NCBI RefSeq assembly: GCF_030272615.1
Contig: NC_081415.1
Span: 102,850,796-102,914,795, forward strand
Length of the DNA stretch: 64,000 nucleotides
Source of the DNA: Cryptomeria japonica
Taxonomy: Eukaryota > Streptophyta > Pinopsida > Cupressales > Cupressaceae
Direction of reading: 5' to 3'
Position 1 is the first letter of the stretch; each line of letters starts with the position of its first letter. Under the pieces are notes generated by a model, which was not told the DNA's origin, made no database searches, and worked only from the letters and a program-made list of their open reading frames with translations. This document shows, piece by piece, positions 23,224 to 33,639 of this stretch. The position numbers were made by a program, and so were the translations under genes.

Positions 23224-26200
23224 ATGGAATCCAATTCAATGGCATCTACTTCAAGAAAGAGGGCTTTTCAAGACATGGCACCATCAGCATCTGCTATGGG
23301 CAATTCAATGGCATCTACTTCAAGAAATGAGGCTTTTCAAGGCATGGCACCATCAGCATCTGCTATGGGCATATCTTCAACACTCATCCAAAAGCAGTCT
23401 TACGATGTATTCATCAATCATCGTGGACGAGATGTCAAGAAAACTCTTGCCACCAAAATCTATGATATCCTGGGTAACATGAAGGTCACGGCTTTTTTAG
23501 ATTCAGAGGAATTGGAATATGGCGATTTCTTTCCTAGAACATTAGAAGCAGTAGTCCGCGGTGCTACCCTTCATATAGCAATTTTTTCAGAGGGGTATGC
23601 AGAATCACCATGGTGTTTGGAGGAGCTGTCATTAATGCTGAAAAGTGGCACCAAAATTATTCCCATTTTCTATCATCTTGAGCCTACAGATATCAGACAT
23701 GTAGCTCGAGGGAAAGGAATGTACGTTGCTGCCTTTAAGAAGCATGAAGAGAATGGTAGATATGAGCCAGAAAAGCTTAAGGAGTGGAAAGATGCACTCT
23801 ACAAGGTCTCATTTTACATTGGCCAAATCGTCAAAAGCAATGAGTAAGTATACCACATTCGATCGCTTTATCTTAAGAAATATGCTTTCATTTTAATGTC
23901 TATGGAATTTAATTTTGGCTTTACTCACCTGTTTGTAGTTTGATTTTTTAATGTGTTTTTTTAATTTTTTTTATTCAGTGATGAGATGAGGCTGTACAAG
24001 AATATTGTGAATATTGTACTGAAAGAAATAAGCAATGTGCCGCTAGTAGTTGCGAAACATCCAGTAGGTCTCGATGAAATAGTAAAAGATTTTGAAAATA
24101 CAGTTCAACTTGCTGATGGTGATCAAAGTGTACAGGTTGTGGGTATTTGGGGCATGGGTGGGTCAGGCAAGACCACCCTGGCCAAAAAGTTATACAATGA
24201 AAGATCCCTGTCCATGGAGAGGTCAAGTTTTATTTTTGACATTAGAGAAGCGAAAGAGAAGTTGCAGACCAAGCAGACTCAACTCCTTAAAGGCCTTGGT
24301 GTGGATAAAGCAATTGATAATGTAGAGGAAGGTAAGGCGATTCTAGAAAAGCATTTGAAACCTTTTAAAGTGCTCATTGTTATGGACGATGTGGATCATG
24401 TCGATCAATTGGATGCTTTGTTGCCTGCAAAAGGCAACCTTCGAAATGGTAGTCTCATTATTGTTACAACACGGGAACACCAAGTTCTTACATCTTGGGG
24501 CATATCCTCCGTGTATAAAATGAGAGCATTAGATCAATCTAATGCTGAGGAACTTTTTTGCTGGCATGCTTTTTTACAACCCTGTGCCCTTGATGGTTTT
24601 GAGGAGCTTGTTAAAAGTTTTATAGAGGTTTGTGATGGATTGCCCCTATCTATGAAGGTATTTGGAGCACAGCTATACGGGAATTCCTCCAAACAATATT
24701 GGAAGTCTCTGTTTCACAAGATCTCAAGAATATTACCCGAGGAAATAAAAAAGAGACTTAAAATAAGTTACGATGATCTTGATGATGAGGAGAAAGAGGC
24801 ATTCCTCGATGTTGCTTGTTTCTTTATTGGAGAAAAGAATAGTTTAGCAATTGAATTCTGGGATGGATCAGAATGGAGTGGTTTGCTCACTTGGAAAAGG
24901 CTTCTAAATAAGTCTTTGGTTGAAGTTGATTATGAGAATTGCATAAGAATGTATGACCACTTAAGAGATTTAGGAAGAGAAATTGCAAGCCAACATTCAC
25001 CGTCCCGAATTTGGTTATCAGAACAGATTATTAATTTTGGCAAACAAAAAAAAGAGGTGAGGTTGATCTTTTTTGTTTTTTAATTATTATGCGAGTAAAC
25101 AATGGAAAGGGAAACATTTGTACCCAAATGTTTTTATCTATGAAGTTCATTGATCTTACTTGTTAAATTCTTGTTTAAAAAGCTGGTCTTGTTAGCCCTT
25201 TTTGCAAATAAATTGACTTAGCAACTTAACTATTTAATTTGAATATATTTGAATAGCAAAAGAATTTTTTATTTTATTTTTATAGTATTCTAATCTTTTT
25301 TTTTTAATTTTCAGAAAAGAAATGACATTCGAGGAATTAAGATTGCCCCAACTGGAATAAAAGAGTTGCTGCTATATAGAGTATGTTTGTCAACGTTTTC
25401 TATTTCTCTACCTAGTTCTACTATTTTTTTTTAATTTTCTACATGATGCAATTTTTTTTTGAATATTTCATATTTTTCATATTTTACACTTCAATTCCTT
25501 ACAAATAATGTAGGAAAGAGGAAACAAAGTTTGAAAAATAACGAACAAAACAATGAACTCACTCATCTTATTCACCAATGAGGATTATAGATTTTTAGAT
25601 ACATTTCACTTCAACATTCTATATTCATGCTAGCTATGTTGATAACTAATTAGAACTTTGTTCAATAACAGATTGGAGACTAATAATAAGAATTGAAACT
25701 AATAGATAACAATTTGGACACCTCTTTAATTGTTGTTGACACATATTCAGATACTTATTTACACAAACATAATTGAGTCATGAATTATTCTCTAACACTC
25801 CTCAAGAATAATATTTTTATGGAAATTTAACATAATTCTACATAGTATAAACTTTGTCTAGCCCAATGGATTAGTGAATACATCAGTTATGTTGTTATTT
25901 TTTTTACAATACTACAATTCTATTTCTTGTGATTGAATTTTTTTTCCAAAATGGTTTTTTGACTCAATGTGTTTTGGTCTTGTATGATAAACTGGGTTAT
26001 TTGCCAATTTAATTTAACTTTGGTTGTCACACTTGATTTGAGTTGGTCCTTGCTTTTGTCCTCAGCTTTAATAGATGACAAATTAATAGTTGGACCTTCT
26101 TTTTACTGCTCCAAGAAACGATACCTGAGCCAATGTTCAATGCATAACTAGTTGTGAACTTTCAATCATTTGAATCACCTATCCAATCAAACTTGAATAA

Positions 26201-29200
26201 CTCATCAACTCAACATTTAAATGGTTAGTATATTCAATACCAAAATTTATCTTACTCTATAGGTAGCAAATAACTCTCTTTGATGTTTTCCAACGAGTCT
26301 TAAATAGTTTAGCTATGAAGTGGCTGATTATGTTGACTGAATTTGCAATTTATTAGATTTGTTATGGTTAAGTAGTTCAAACATCCTGTCGTCTATCCAT
26401 AAAAAGTTACATTTTTTTAGTACTATTATCAATAGACAACTTAATATTTTGTTCAAAGGGATTACATATTGCTTCACAATATTGCATATTAAACTTTTCA
26501 ATCAGTTTCTTTGCATACTTACTTTGAATTTCAAATGCTTGTGATAAATCTCTTTTGATTTTATCCATCAATGTTATGAGACTTCTTGTTATGGTTAAGT
26601 CCTCCACATGGTTCATAAAATTGAAACAACATTCCCATGTTCATCTTTCTTTAAGAACATATTTGGATCATTCTCTCTCTTTATAAACTTGTAAGAAGAA
26701 GAAGTTATAAATTTTCTCATACCATCACGTTGGTACTTGTTTGAGATCATACGATGTCTTCTCTAATCTGCATATTGAATGTACTTTTTTATTTTTTATA
26801 AAGCCTTCAGGTTGAACAAGAAAGATTTCTTCTTTTAAATCAGCATTCAAAATGTTGATTTTGTTGAGAGTTAGTGTTCACATAAGTGTTACAAATTAGA
26901 GTTTATGTTTTAAATTAGTATTATAAATAAATGTCATAATATTAAGTTTTTGAGAAACAACTTAATATTAATATGTCACATGATTTGTTAAATAAGTTTT
27001 TAGAATTGTGGTACTTATTAATAGGAAAATCTGGAAATCTTATAAAGATGTAAATTGTATTATATAGAAAATTGTAAAAGTGCATTCTATTTTATTTTCA
27101 ATTATTTTGGCTTCTCTATCTTTGCTCATATTTTTAATATGGTATCAAAATAAGGTCACTTGGTAGAGATCATAATTTTTTTAATATGGTATCAGAACAA
27201 GGTTACTTGGTAGTATAATTTTGCGTATGAGATTTGTTTTTTTAATTATTTTGTCAATTTTAAGGTTCATTATTGGTGGAACTCGATAAATTCATAATTG
27301 TTTAGATTGGTGGGAGTTTAATAATATTTTTTTAAATGAAGAAAAATAGTATATTGATAGAAACATATCAAGGTTTAGAGTTTCACACATGGCAGATCAA
27401 GTTACAGTTGATCTTTATTAAAAGAATATGTGGTATGTGGTATGTGGTAAGTGGAGCAACAACAAGGCCAACTAATGCTGATGAAATCGTAAAGTGGACT
27501 ACATTTTTGAAGGGCAATAGCTTTGATTGATCTTGAACTTCAGATGCATATCTCCACCACATTGACTTTCAAAGATCTCAAAGAAATTGTGGTATAATTT
27601 GAGTTCCTTGTTTGGATCAAAAGCACCAAGTGGAAAGATGGATCTAAAGCAGAAATTGTTAGGGCTGGAAATGATGGAGGGTGACAACATTGTTCAAAAT
27701 ATCAATAATTGTCGCTCCCTATTGAATCAATTAATTGGGATAGATGCTAAAGTAGCCAATTATGATTCAAAGGCTATTTTGTTAAATAACATACTTCCTA
27801 GTTATGGCAACATTGTTTTTACATTAAACAAAGTAGATGCCACCCTAAAAGAAATAATATCCACTCTGATTGATGAAGGAACTAAGAAAATTGAATCAAC
27901 TATCGAGGAAACTACAATGTATGAAAAAATAAGCCTAACTATTCCTCCAAATTTTGTTCTTCTGCATCAGAGGAAAATCATTTCTTCAATAACAAAATTT
28001 TGCGCTACCATTGCAAGAAGAAGGGACACATTGTTTTGAATTGCACTCAACGAGCCAAGGATCTTCTTGAAGCTAAATACAGATAAGGCATTGGTTGTAG
28101 ATGATGATGAAGAGTGCCTTCATGGGGTGGCTATTAAGACCTCCACACAAAGATAGTGAGGAGGAATATATGTTCTCTAAATCAAATCAATTGGAGGTTG
28201 GAGGCACATGAGGTGGAGGATACTTAGTGACCTCTCATCAGTCACTAGCGACGGCGCTACAAAATTGTATTAGCGACAAAATTATTTGTGTCAAAATGAC
28301 TAAAACCAAGATCAATTTCTAGGTGGCAGCAACATCCGTCTCATATCAATTTTTATCAAAGTGGCTATGATCTATAGTGGTGGTTGCATGCGCAACAATG
28401 AGGGCTTGTTTAAAGCTTTTGATGTAAGTGATTGGATGTGTTTGTCCCCAATCACTATTGTTGGTTCTTTGCGAATAGATGTATTTGTCCCCATTCACAA
28501 GATGGTGAAAGTGATTGGAAGTGTTTGTCCCCAGTAACGACAGTTGGTGATTATGATTGGATGTTTGTGTCCCAAATCATAATTGCTGTGAGTAGATGTG
28601 TGTATTCCTATTCATAACCTTGATGTTGGATAGATGTGTTTGTCCATATCCAAATTTGATGTAAGATCTTGGATAGATGTGCGAGTCCCTCCTTGGATGA
28701 AAATATAGTAAGCATGGTGAGGCTAGTTCTACCATTGCTTGTCATGAGTAGATGTGCATGTCCCTAGTCATATCTTTTGGTGAGCTATTGAGTGTGGTCA
28801 TCAAGTATTGTGATGTACTTTCTCCCCATGTTCACGCTAAAGGAGGGGGGGGGGGGGGGTGGTTTGGGGGTTTATGTTCACATAAATGTTTGAAATTAGA
28901 GTTTGTCTTAAATTAGTGTTATAAATGTCATAGAAACAACTTAATATTAATGTCACATGTTTTGTTTTATAGTTTATTAAAATTGTGGTACGTAATGAGT
29001 TGTTAAAAACAACACAATATTAATAGAATATTTGTTTGGATTGTTCCTTATAAAATAGGATATGGAATTCCTATACAGATGAAATTTATATTTGAAAGAA
29101 AATTGCAGAAGCACGTTCTATTTTCTTTTCAATTATTGTGTCTTCTCTATCTCTACTCATATTTTTAATAGACTTCCATTTGATCTATAGACCCCAATTA

Positions 29201-32200
29201 AAATTAATAGCAAGTACGATCACAAGTCTAATATTTTTCATTTTAACAATTTGTAAACAATTCCTTCTTTTTGTTAGCAACAGCAGATCCGACAAAAATC
29301 ATCTTCAGTTACTTTTTAAGAACTGGTTTAGTTATAATGCATGTCCAATCACATGCGTAGATTTTTAGTTACTCTATTTTTAGTTTGCAAGTGTAGTTTT
29401 CTTTTTGCTTAGCTTTAGTTAACGGTCTTAGAAACTTTGCATAACTTTTTCCAAGGAAAAATGCATGCTCTGTTTTTAGCTACACATGCTCTGTTTTTTA
29501 GAGGCTACGAACTCTATTTATATTCAGATCATCAGATAAATCAGAAATTTTCTGCCTTCGCATCTATGAATGAATTATTGGTAAGAGGGGTTAGTAAGTG
29601 ATTTTAAATTATCCCTGATTTTTATTCTTGTTATACTTTTACTCTGTTTTCATTTACACTTCTCTACTTGCAAATTACCCAAGCAGGGCACGTTGTTTCA
29701 GCTGCTCCTCAAATTCTATCAACTCCTTCCTTTGGTGCCCACTCTCAATTGAATGGCACTGCTCTTCTTAAGAATGAAACCCTCACGATAGCTTAAACCT
29801 CAAACCACACACAACATTCAAATTGTCATACAAACTCAAAAGATATTTGACAATAGGAGGGGAAGGAGGACATAATGGCTCTGATACCAAAGCAGGCTTT
29901 GAAGAACAGCGTACAGAACAATGAATTCACTAATCTTATCTATCGACAGAGATTACAGATTGTGCTAATTATGTTGACAGCTAAATAGAGTTGTTTGTAG
30001 CACATCGGAGACTGATGATAGGGACTGAAACTAACAGACAACAAACTAGACACCTTCGGATACTTATTGGCATGCACATAATTCAAATTATTCTCTCACA
30101 AATAGTTGGGTTAATTAATTAGTGAATTTGTTGAGTTTTGTGGTTGTTGCTCGCAGGAGGCCTTCACACCCTATTTAGCTGGACTAAAGCTTTTGGTGAT
30201 TGATAGCGAATATTTATTCGCTAGAATAAGTGGTGAAGAACTTACAAACCTGGTCCAAGGAATCGGTGAAGTATCAACAGAGCTGGTCTGGATTTGCTGG
30301 TGCGGATTTCCAGAGAGAAATCTGGCACGGCTTTCATTGAAAAATTTGAGGGTTTTACAACTATCTAGACCAGATTGCTTAGAAGAGCTGTGGGAGGCTG
30401 AGAGCGACGTAAGTATCCTTCCGTTTCTGCTTTATTAAATTTATATTTTTATTTATGAAATCTATATATTAGAAGAGCCGTGGGAGGTTCAGAGCGACGT
30501 AAGTGGTCTTATGTATTATGTTTCTCTCGTTGAAAATGTGATGCAGGCTCCGGTGCAGTTGAGGGAGTTGAGTATTTTTGGTTGCCCCAAATTTCAAAGA
30601 TTTCCAAACTCAATGGGGTGTCTCAATGAGTTGAAAAAGATAGTAATCCGTGGTTGTGGCAATACTCTTAGGAGTCTGCCAGAAGAGTTTTGCCGTCTGC
30701 AACTGTTGGAGCACCTTGAATTAGAAGAATGTGGAATGCTATCATCACTACCCAGCAGTTTCGGCGATTTGAGAAATCTGCGCTATCTATTATTGATCGT
30801 CTGCGAAAAGTTGAGGAGTTTACCGGTTTCTTTTAAGAACTTGATTCTCTTGCAATATCTCGATTTAAGTGGGTGTACAGAGCTCATATTCAGGCCAGAT
30901 GATTTTCAAAACATTACAACGCTGGAATATTTGAACCTTTTCAGTTGTGTTGAAGTGAAGGAGTTGCCTCGCCACATCATAAATCAGGCGTCCTTGAGAG
31001 AGCTCAATTTAACTAATGTGGAGAAGTTAAGGGAGCTACCAGCTGAAATTGGTCAACTAAGCAGGCTGCGAAAGATGGACATATGGTCGTGTCGCTTGTT
31101 GATAAGTTTGCCAAACTCTCTTGGAGATTTGTCCTCATTGACTTATCTTGGAATTCATGATTGCGACAACCTGAAATCTTTGCCGACCTCTCTCGGAGAT
31201 TTGTCCTCATTGACTTATCTTGGAATTCATGATTGCGACAACCTGAAATCTTTGCCGACCTCTCGCGGAGATTTGTCCTCATTGACTCATCTTGAAATCC
31301 AGGATTGCCCAAAGCTCGAATGTTTACCTTTTTCTGTTTGGCGTCTTAGTCTCTTAGAGCATTTAGACATTTCAAAGTGTCCAATCATAGATTTTGAGGC
31401 GCCGCCTTTATCTTCTGCATTGAGCAACCTGAAGCGGATGAAACTAAACCGAACAAAAGTGTGCAGGATTTTAGTTTCTGATCATTATCCCCGCCTTGAG
31501 AGTCTGGAGCTTCATTATAATGATGATTTGACAGAGATCAAAGCACTGCCAGTAAAACTTGAATGTCTGGATATACGTGGGAGTCCAAAGTTGGTCGAGC
31601 TTCCGAGCTTTGCACAATTAACTTCTCTCAGAGAATTTAAACTGCAAGGTTGCGACCGAATTGAGAAAATTGAAGGTCTAAAACATTGCACGAGATTGGA
31701 AATATTGATACTGCACACGTGCTGGGAGGTGCCGGGCATTGAAAGTTTGGAGCACATGGAGAGATTGAAGAGGGTGGAACTGAGAGCAAACAAGGGATCA
31801 GCTATTGTAAGTTGCATTCAGACGATACAGGTAATATAATAGTTTGTAGGAATAAAAATATTTTAATTATCTTCTATGTAATCGTGCGTTGACTGACTGA
31901 ACGTTGTGCAAGGAATTTGCAGAAATGGCCAGATTTGCATGAAATAATAATATGTACGCGGGTGGTTCCTGATGTGTCCTCTCTTCTAGACTCCTTTAAA
32001 CTTGGGCTGTCTCCAAATCTCTCCGTTGACGAGAATATTTTAGACTGCGCGTATTTCTCCGATGGCAATGCCGTTATGCTCTGCCATGTTATAAATTGTG
32101 ATTCTTCTTCACAAGGGATAATTAATTCACTTATAGATGATGGTTCTATAATGCCTAGCATGGAGATTGGAGAGGGGAGATGGGCATATATAGGTTTCTT

Positions 32201-32348
32201 CACACAACGTTCCAGATGCCTCGCTGATTATGTTGATGCGTGGACTCTAACGGTGGTACGAGACTTCGATGACGAAAGCTTTTTGGGTGTGAGCGGGGAA
32301 GAGCGAAGTGTAGGGGAGGCATTTTTGTCACTTGTAAACATTTTGTAG
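23224..32348 (+). CDS. TIR-NB-ARC-LRR (TNL) immune receptor, six exons
   Basis: Modelled exons: 23224-23843, 23979-25056, 25315-25380, 30157-30408, 30547-31830 and 31923-32348. All have GT-AG borders and keep one frame, giving about 1,241 residues. Residues 59-205 are the TIR domain (SYDVFINHRGRDVKKTLA); the NADase glutamate lies in SPWCLEEL, about residue 134. NB-ARC follows with P-loop GMGGSGKTT (265-273), kinase-2 VLIVMDDVD (338-346), GLPL (427-430) and an MHD variant MYDH (about 531-534). Leucine-rich repeats fill exon 5 (LPNSLGDLSSLTYLGI units). Exon 6 encodes a non-LRR C-terminal domain starting KWPDLHEIIICTRVVPDV. The start was chosen as the first ATG after the in-frame TGA at 23167. 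It is likely a cytoplasmic or nuclear pathogen sensor; the specificity is unknown. Intron 3 (4.8 kb) carries nested retroelements. Confidence 0.85.
23239..23376 (+). repeat. Two 69-bp repeats coding the TNL N-terminal segment
   Basis: Two units of 69 bp encode MASTSRKRAFQDMAPSASAM and MASTSRNEAFQGMAPSASAM, each plus three residues, directly before the TIR domain. Copy 1 has four related 66-bp units at about 18810-19080. The segment is Ser- and Ala-rich and probably unstructured. Confidence 0.85.
27336..28100 (+). pseudogene. Copia-type gag of the short intronic element
   Basis: Begins at 27336 with LIETYQGLEFHTWQIKL, typical of the copia gag start, and is broken near 27530. From 27587 to 28039 it shows the UBN2-type gag core (MDLKQKLLGLEMMEGDNIVQ, then SLLNQLIGIDAKV and LLNNILPSYGN). 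A zinc-knuckle remnant ends the frame (CATIARRRDTLF then NCTQRAKDLLEAKY in a shifted frame near 28035-28080). Two frame changes make it nonfunctional. Confidence 0.8.
28428..28771 (+). repeat. Array of eight hairpin-like units with a conserved 12-nt loop
   Basis: Eight units share a central 12-mer close to ATGTGTTTGTCC, flanked by 8-nt arms. Arms of unit 1 (28428-28455) are GTGATTGG and CCAATCAC, a perfect stem. Units 3 (28511), 4 (28553), 5 (28588), 6 (28626) and 8 (28744) pair at 7 or 8 of 8 positions, counting G-T. Units 2 (28471) and 7 (near 28670) pair more weakly. The arm sequences differ from unit to unit. It lies between gag and the polypurine tract of the short copia element. Confidence 0.75.
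28841..28874 (+). promoter_or_regulatory. Polypurine tract with a 15-G run
   Basis: AGGA followed by fifteen G at 28845-28859, then TGG and more G, immediately before the second LTR at 28875. The position fits the plus-strand primer of reverse transcription. The G run is unusually long and could form a quadruplex. Confidence 0.7.
30470..30508 (+). repeat. Duplicated end of TNL exon 4 with splice donor
   Basis: AGAAGAGC-GTGGGAGG-T-AGAGCGACGTAAGT at about 30470-30505 repeats the last 30 bp of exon 4 and its donor (30381-30414) with three differences. It lies inside intron 4, 90 bp downstream. Confidence 0.8.
31117..31284 (+). repeat. 72-bp tandem repeat within the TNL LRR
   Basis: Two consecutive 72-bp units (about 31117-31188 and 31189-31260) are almost identical, and a third is partial. 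They encode the 24-residue LRR unit SLGDLSSLTYLGIHDCDNLK plus four residues. The period is exactly one LRR. Confidence 0.92.
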
Positions 32349-33630
32349 GTAATATTATTTTGTTTGTGGGCGGAGACTCTGAAGTTCCTTAAATTTATAT
32401 GTTATATTATCTTATCCTTTGTAAAGAATAAGATTGAAAAATAATATAATCAAGCATATAAAATATTATATAATTCTGTGACAAGTTTTATTAATTTTAA
32501 ACATATTTAATTTTGTAGATAGATTAAATCTTTTGTGAAATAGTGTGCTGCAACTAGTGGGTTATGCAGGGTTAATACCTTTAGGTAGGAAATAGGAAGA
32601 TGTATTAGAGTAGTGATAACTTTAAGAAACCGCCTCTCAAAAAATTATATAAAATCTTGGCAAATATTTAATTTTTCAAAAAATAATAATTATTTTAATT
32701 GGCAAATCTTTCCTTTTTTAAAACAAAAATATTAATATTATTGGCGATTTTTTTAATATCAATTTTTTTGGTAGAAAATATTGGCGAATCTTGGAAAATA
32801 ATAAGAGTATGCATTAATATTGCAAATCCTTTCATTTAAAAAAATAGTTTTTATAGAAGAGTAAAGGCACAAAGGAGGAAATCATTAATGAGTTTAAGGG
32901 GTAGAATCTACTTTATTTAATTTCTACCATTAACTTAAAATAATCTAATAGCTCCCTCTTTGTATTCTGTTAGATAAAATGTACCAATAATTTGTAATAC
33001 TCATGGGGCCAAAAATTTATTTAGACGATTGATTTTCATTAAGGCCATTACAACTTGTAGGTAAAATTTACCTCATAGAATATAATGAAGGTCATTAGAT
33101 TATATTTTAAATAAATGGTGGCAACTAAAGGTTGTTGATATAACCCTAAAGTAACTAATAATTATGATATATTTATTCGCAAACTAATTTAGATTTCTAC
33201 AATAAATTATAAAAAATGTTGGTGAATATGATCCAATCATGTATTGAATATTGTGGCAAATATTTGGATTAAAAAAAAACCAAAAAGTTAAATTATGTGG
33301 CGATTTAAATAACACTAAAATAAAAATTTGTAAAAATGTGGCGATTCGAGTCACCTCAAAAGCTGAACTTATTAGCCAAACATTGATTTTGAAATTTCAA
33401 AAAATAGCCGATTGGCGAATATTAGCCACTAAATTTTTTATTGTATTAGAGTTTCCTTGTTTTTAATTATGAAAAATGGGTTTTACAAGGTTCCGAAACC
33501 CAAATTCAAAGAGAAACACAAAATATTAGTCACTAACTAGTCCAAACCAACAAAAAAACAACCATAGAAACAGGGGCCAAGCCCTCACAACAAAAACACA
33601 AAATAGTAAAAGAGAAAAACACAAAACCAC
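32349..33630. other. AT-rich DNA downstream of the TNL
   Basis: Includes the TNL 3' untranslated region. From 32580 to 33430 a TTGGC(A/G)AAT or TGGCGATT word recurs irregularly among A and T runs. No gene seen; the open frame at 33251-33466 has no recognised features. Confidence 0.5.
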
Positions 33631-33639
33631 TAAACCAGA

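Larger units (their letters stand above)
26875..29170 (+). mobile_element. Gag-only short copia element (TR-GAG-like) nested in the intron copia
   Basis: LTRs at 26875-27137 and 28875-29170 both begin TGTTCACATAA and end CATATTTTTAATA. A TGGTATCA primer site follows the first LTR at 27140; the LTR end plus primer site is duplicated about 45 bp downstream. A gag frame follows, then a noncoding array and a G-rich polypurine tract before the second LTR. There is no protease, RT or integrase, so it would need proteins from another element. Short gag-only LTR elements are known in plants as TR-GAG. It lies inside the RT region of the older minus-strand copia element. Confidence 0.8.
25527..30100 (-). 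mobile_element. Decayed minus-strand Ty1/copia element in TNL intron 3
   Basis: The 5' LTR lies at about 29893-30100 and begins TGTGAGAG on the minus strand; the primer site TTGGTATCAGAGCC is at 29890-29877. The 3' LTR is at about 25527-25797 and begins TGTTAGAG after a purine tract. Between them minus-strand copia pol remains: an RT fragment (NIRLVIVLAI near 29230, LNADLKEEIFLVQPEGF-like near 26830), the RT end KYAKKLIEKFNMQYCEA near 26500 and an RNase H piece (PTINLSSIKAE near 26080). Stops and frame changes are frequent. The element at 26875-29170 interrupts its RT. Confidence 0.78.

Noticed and set aside
28432-28617. Open frame over the hairpin array
   Set aside because: It only reflects the repeat; codons do not follow the unit and the frame ends inside the array.
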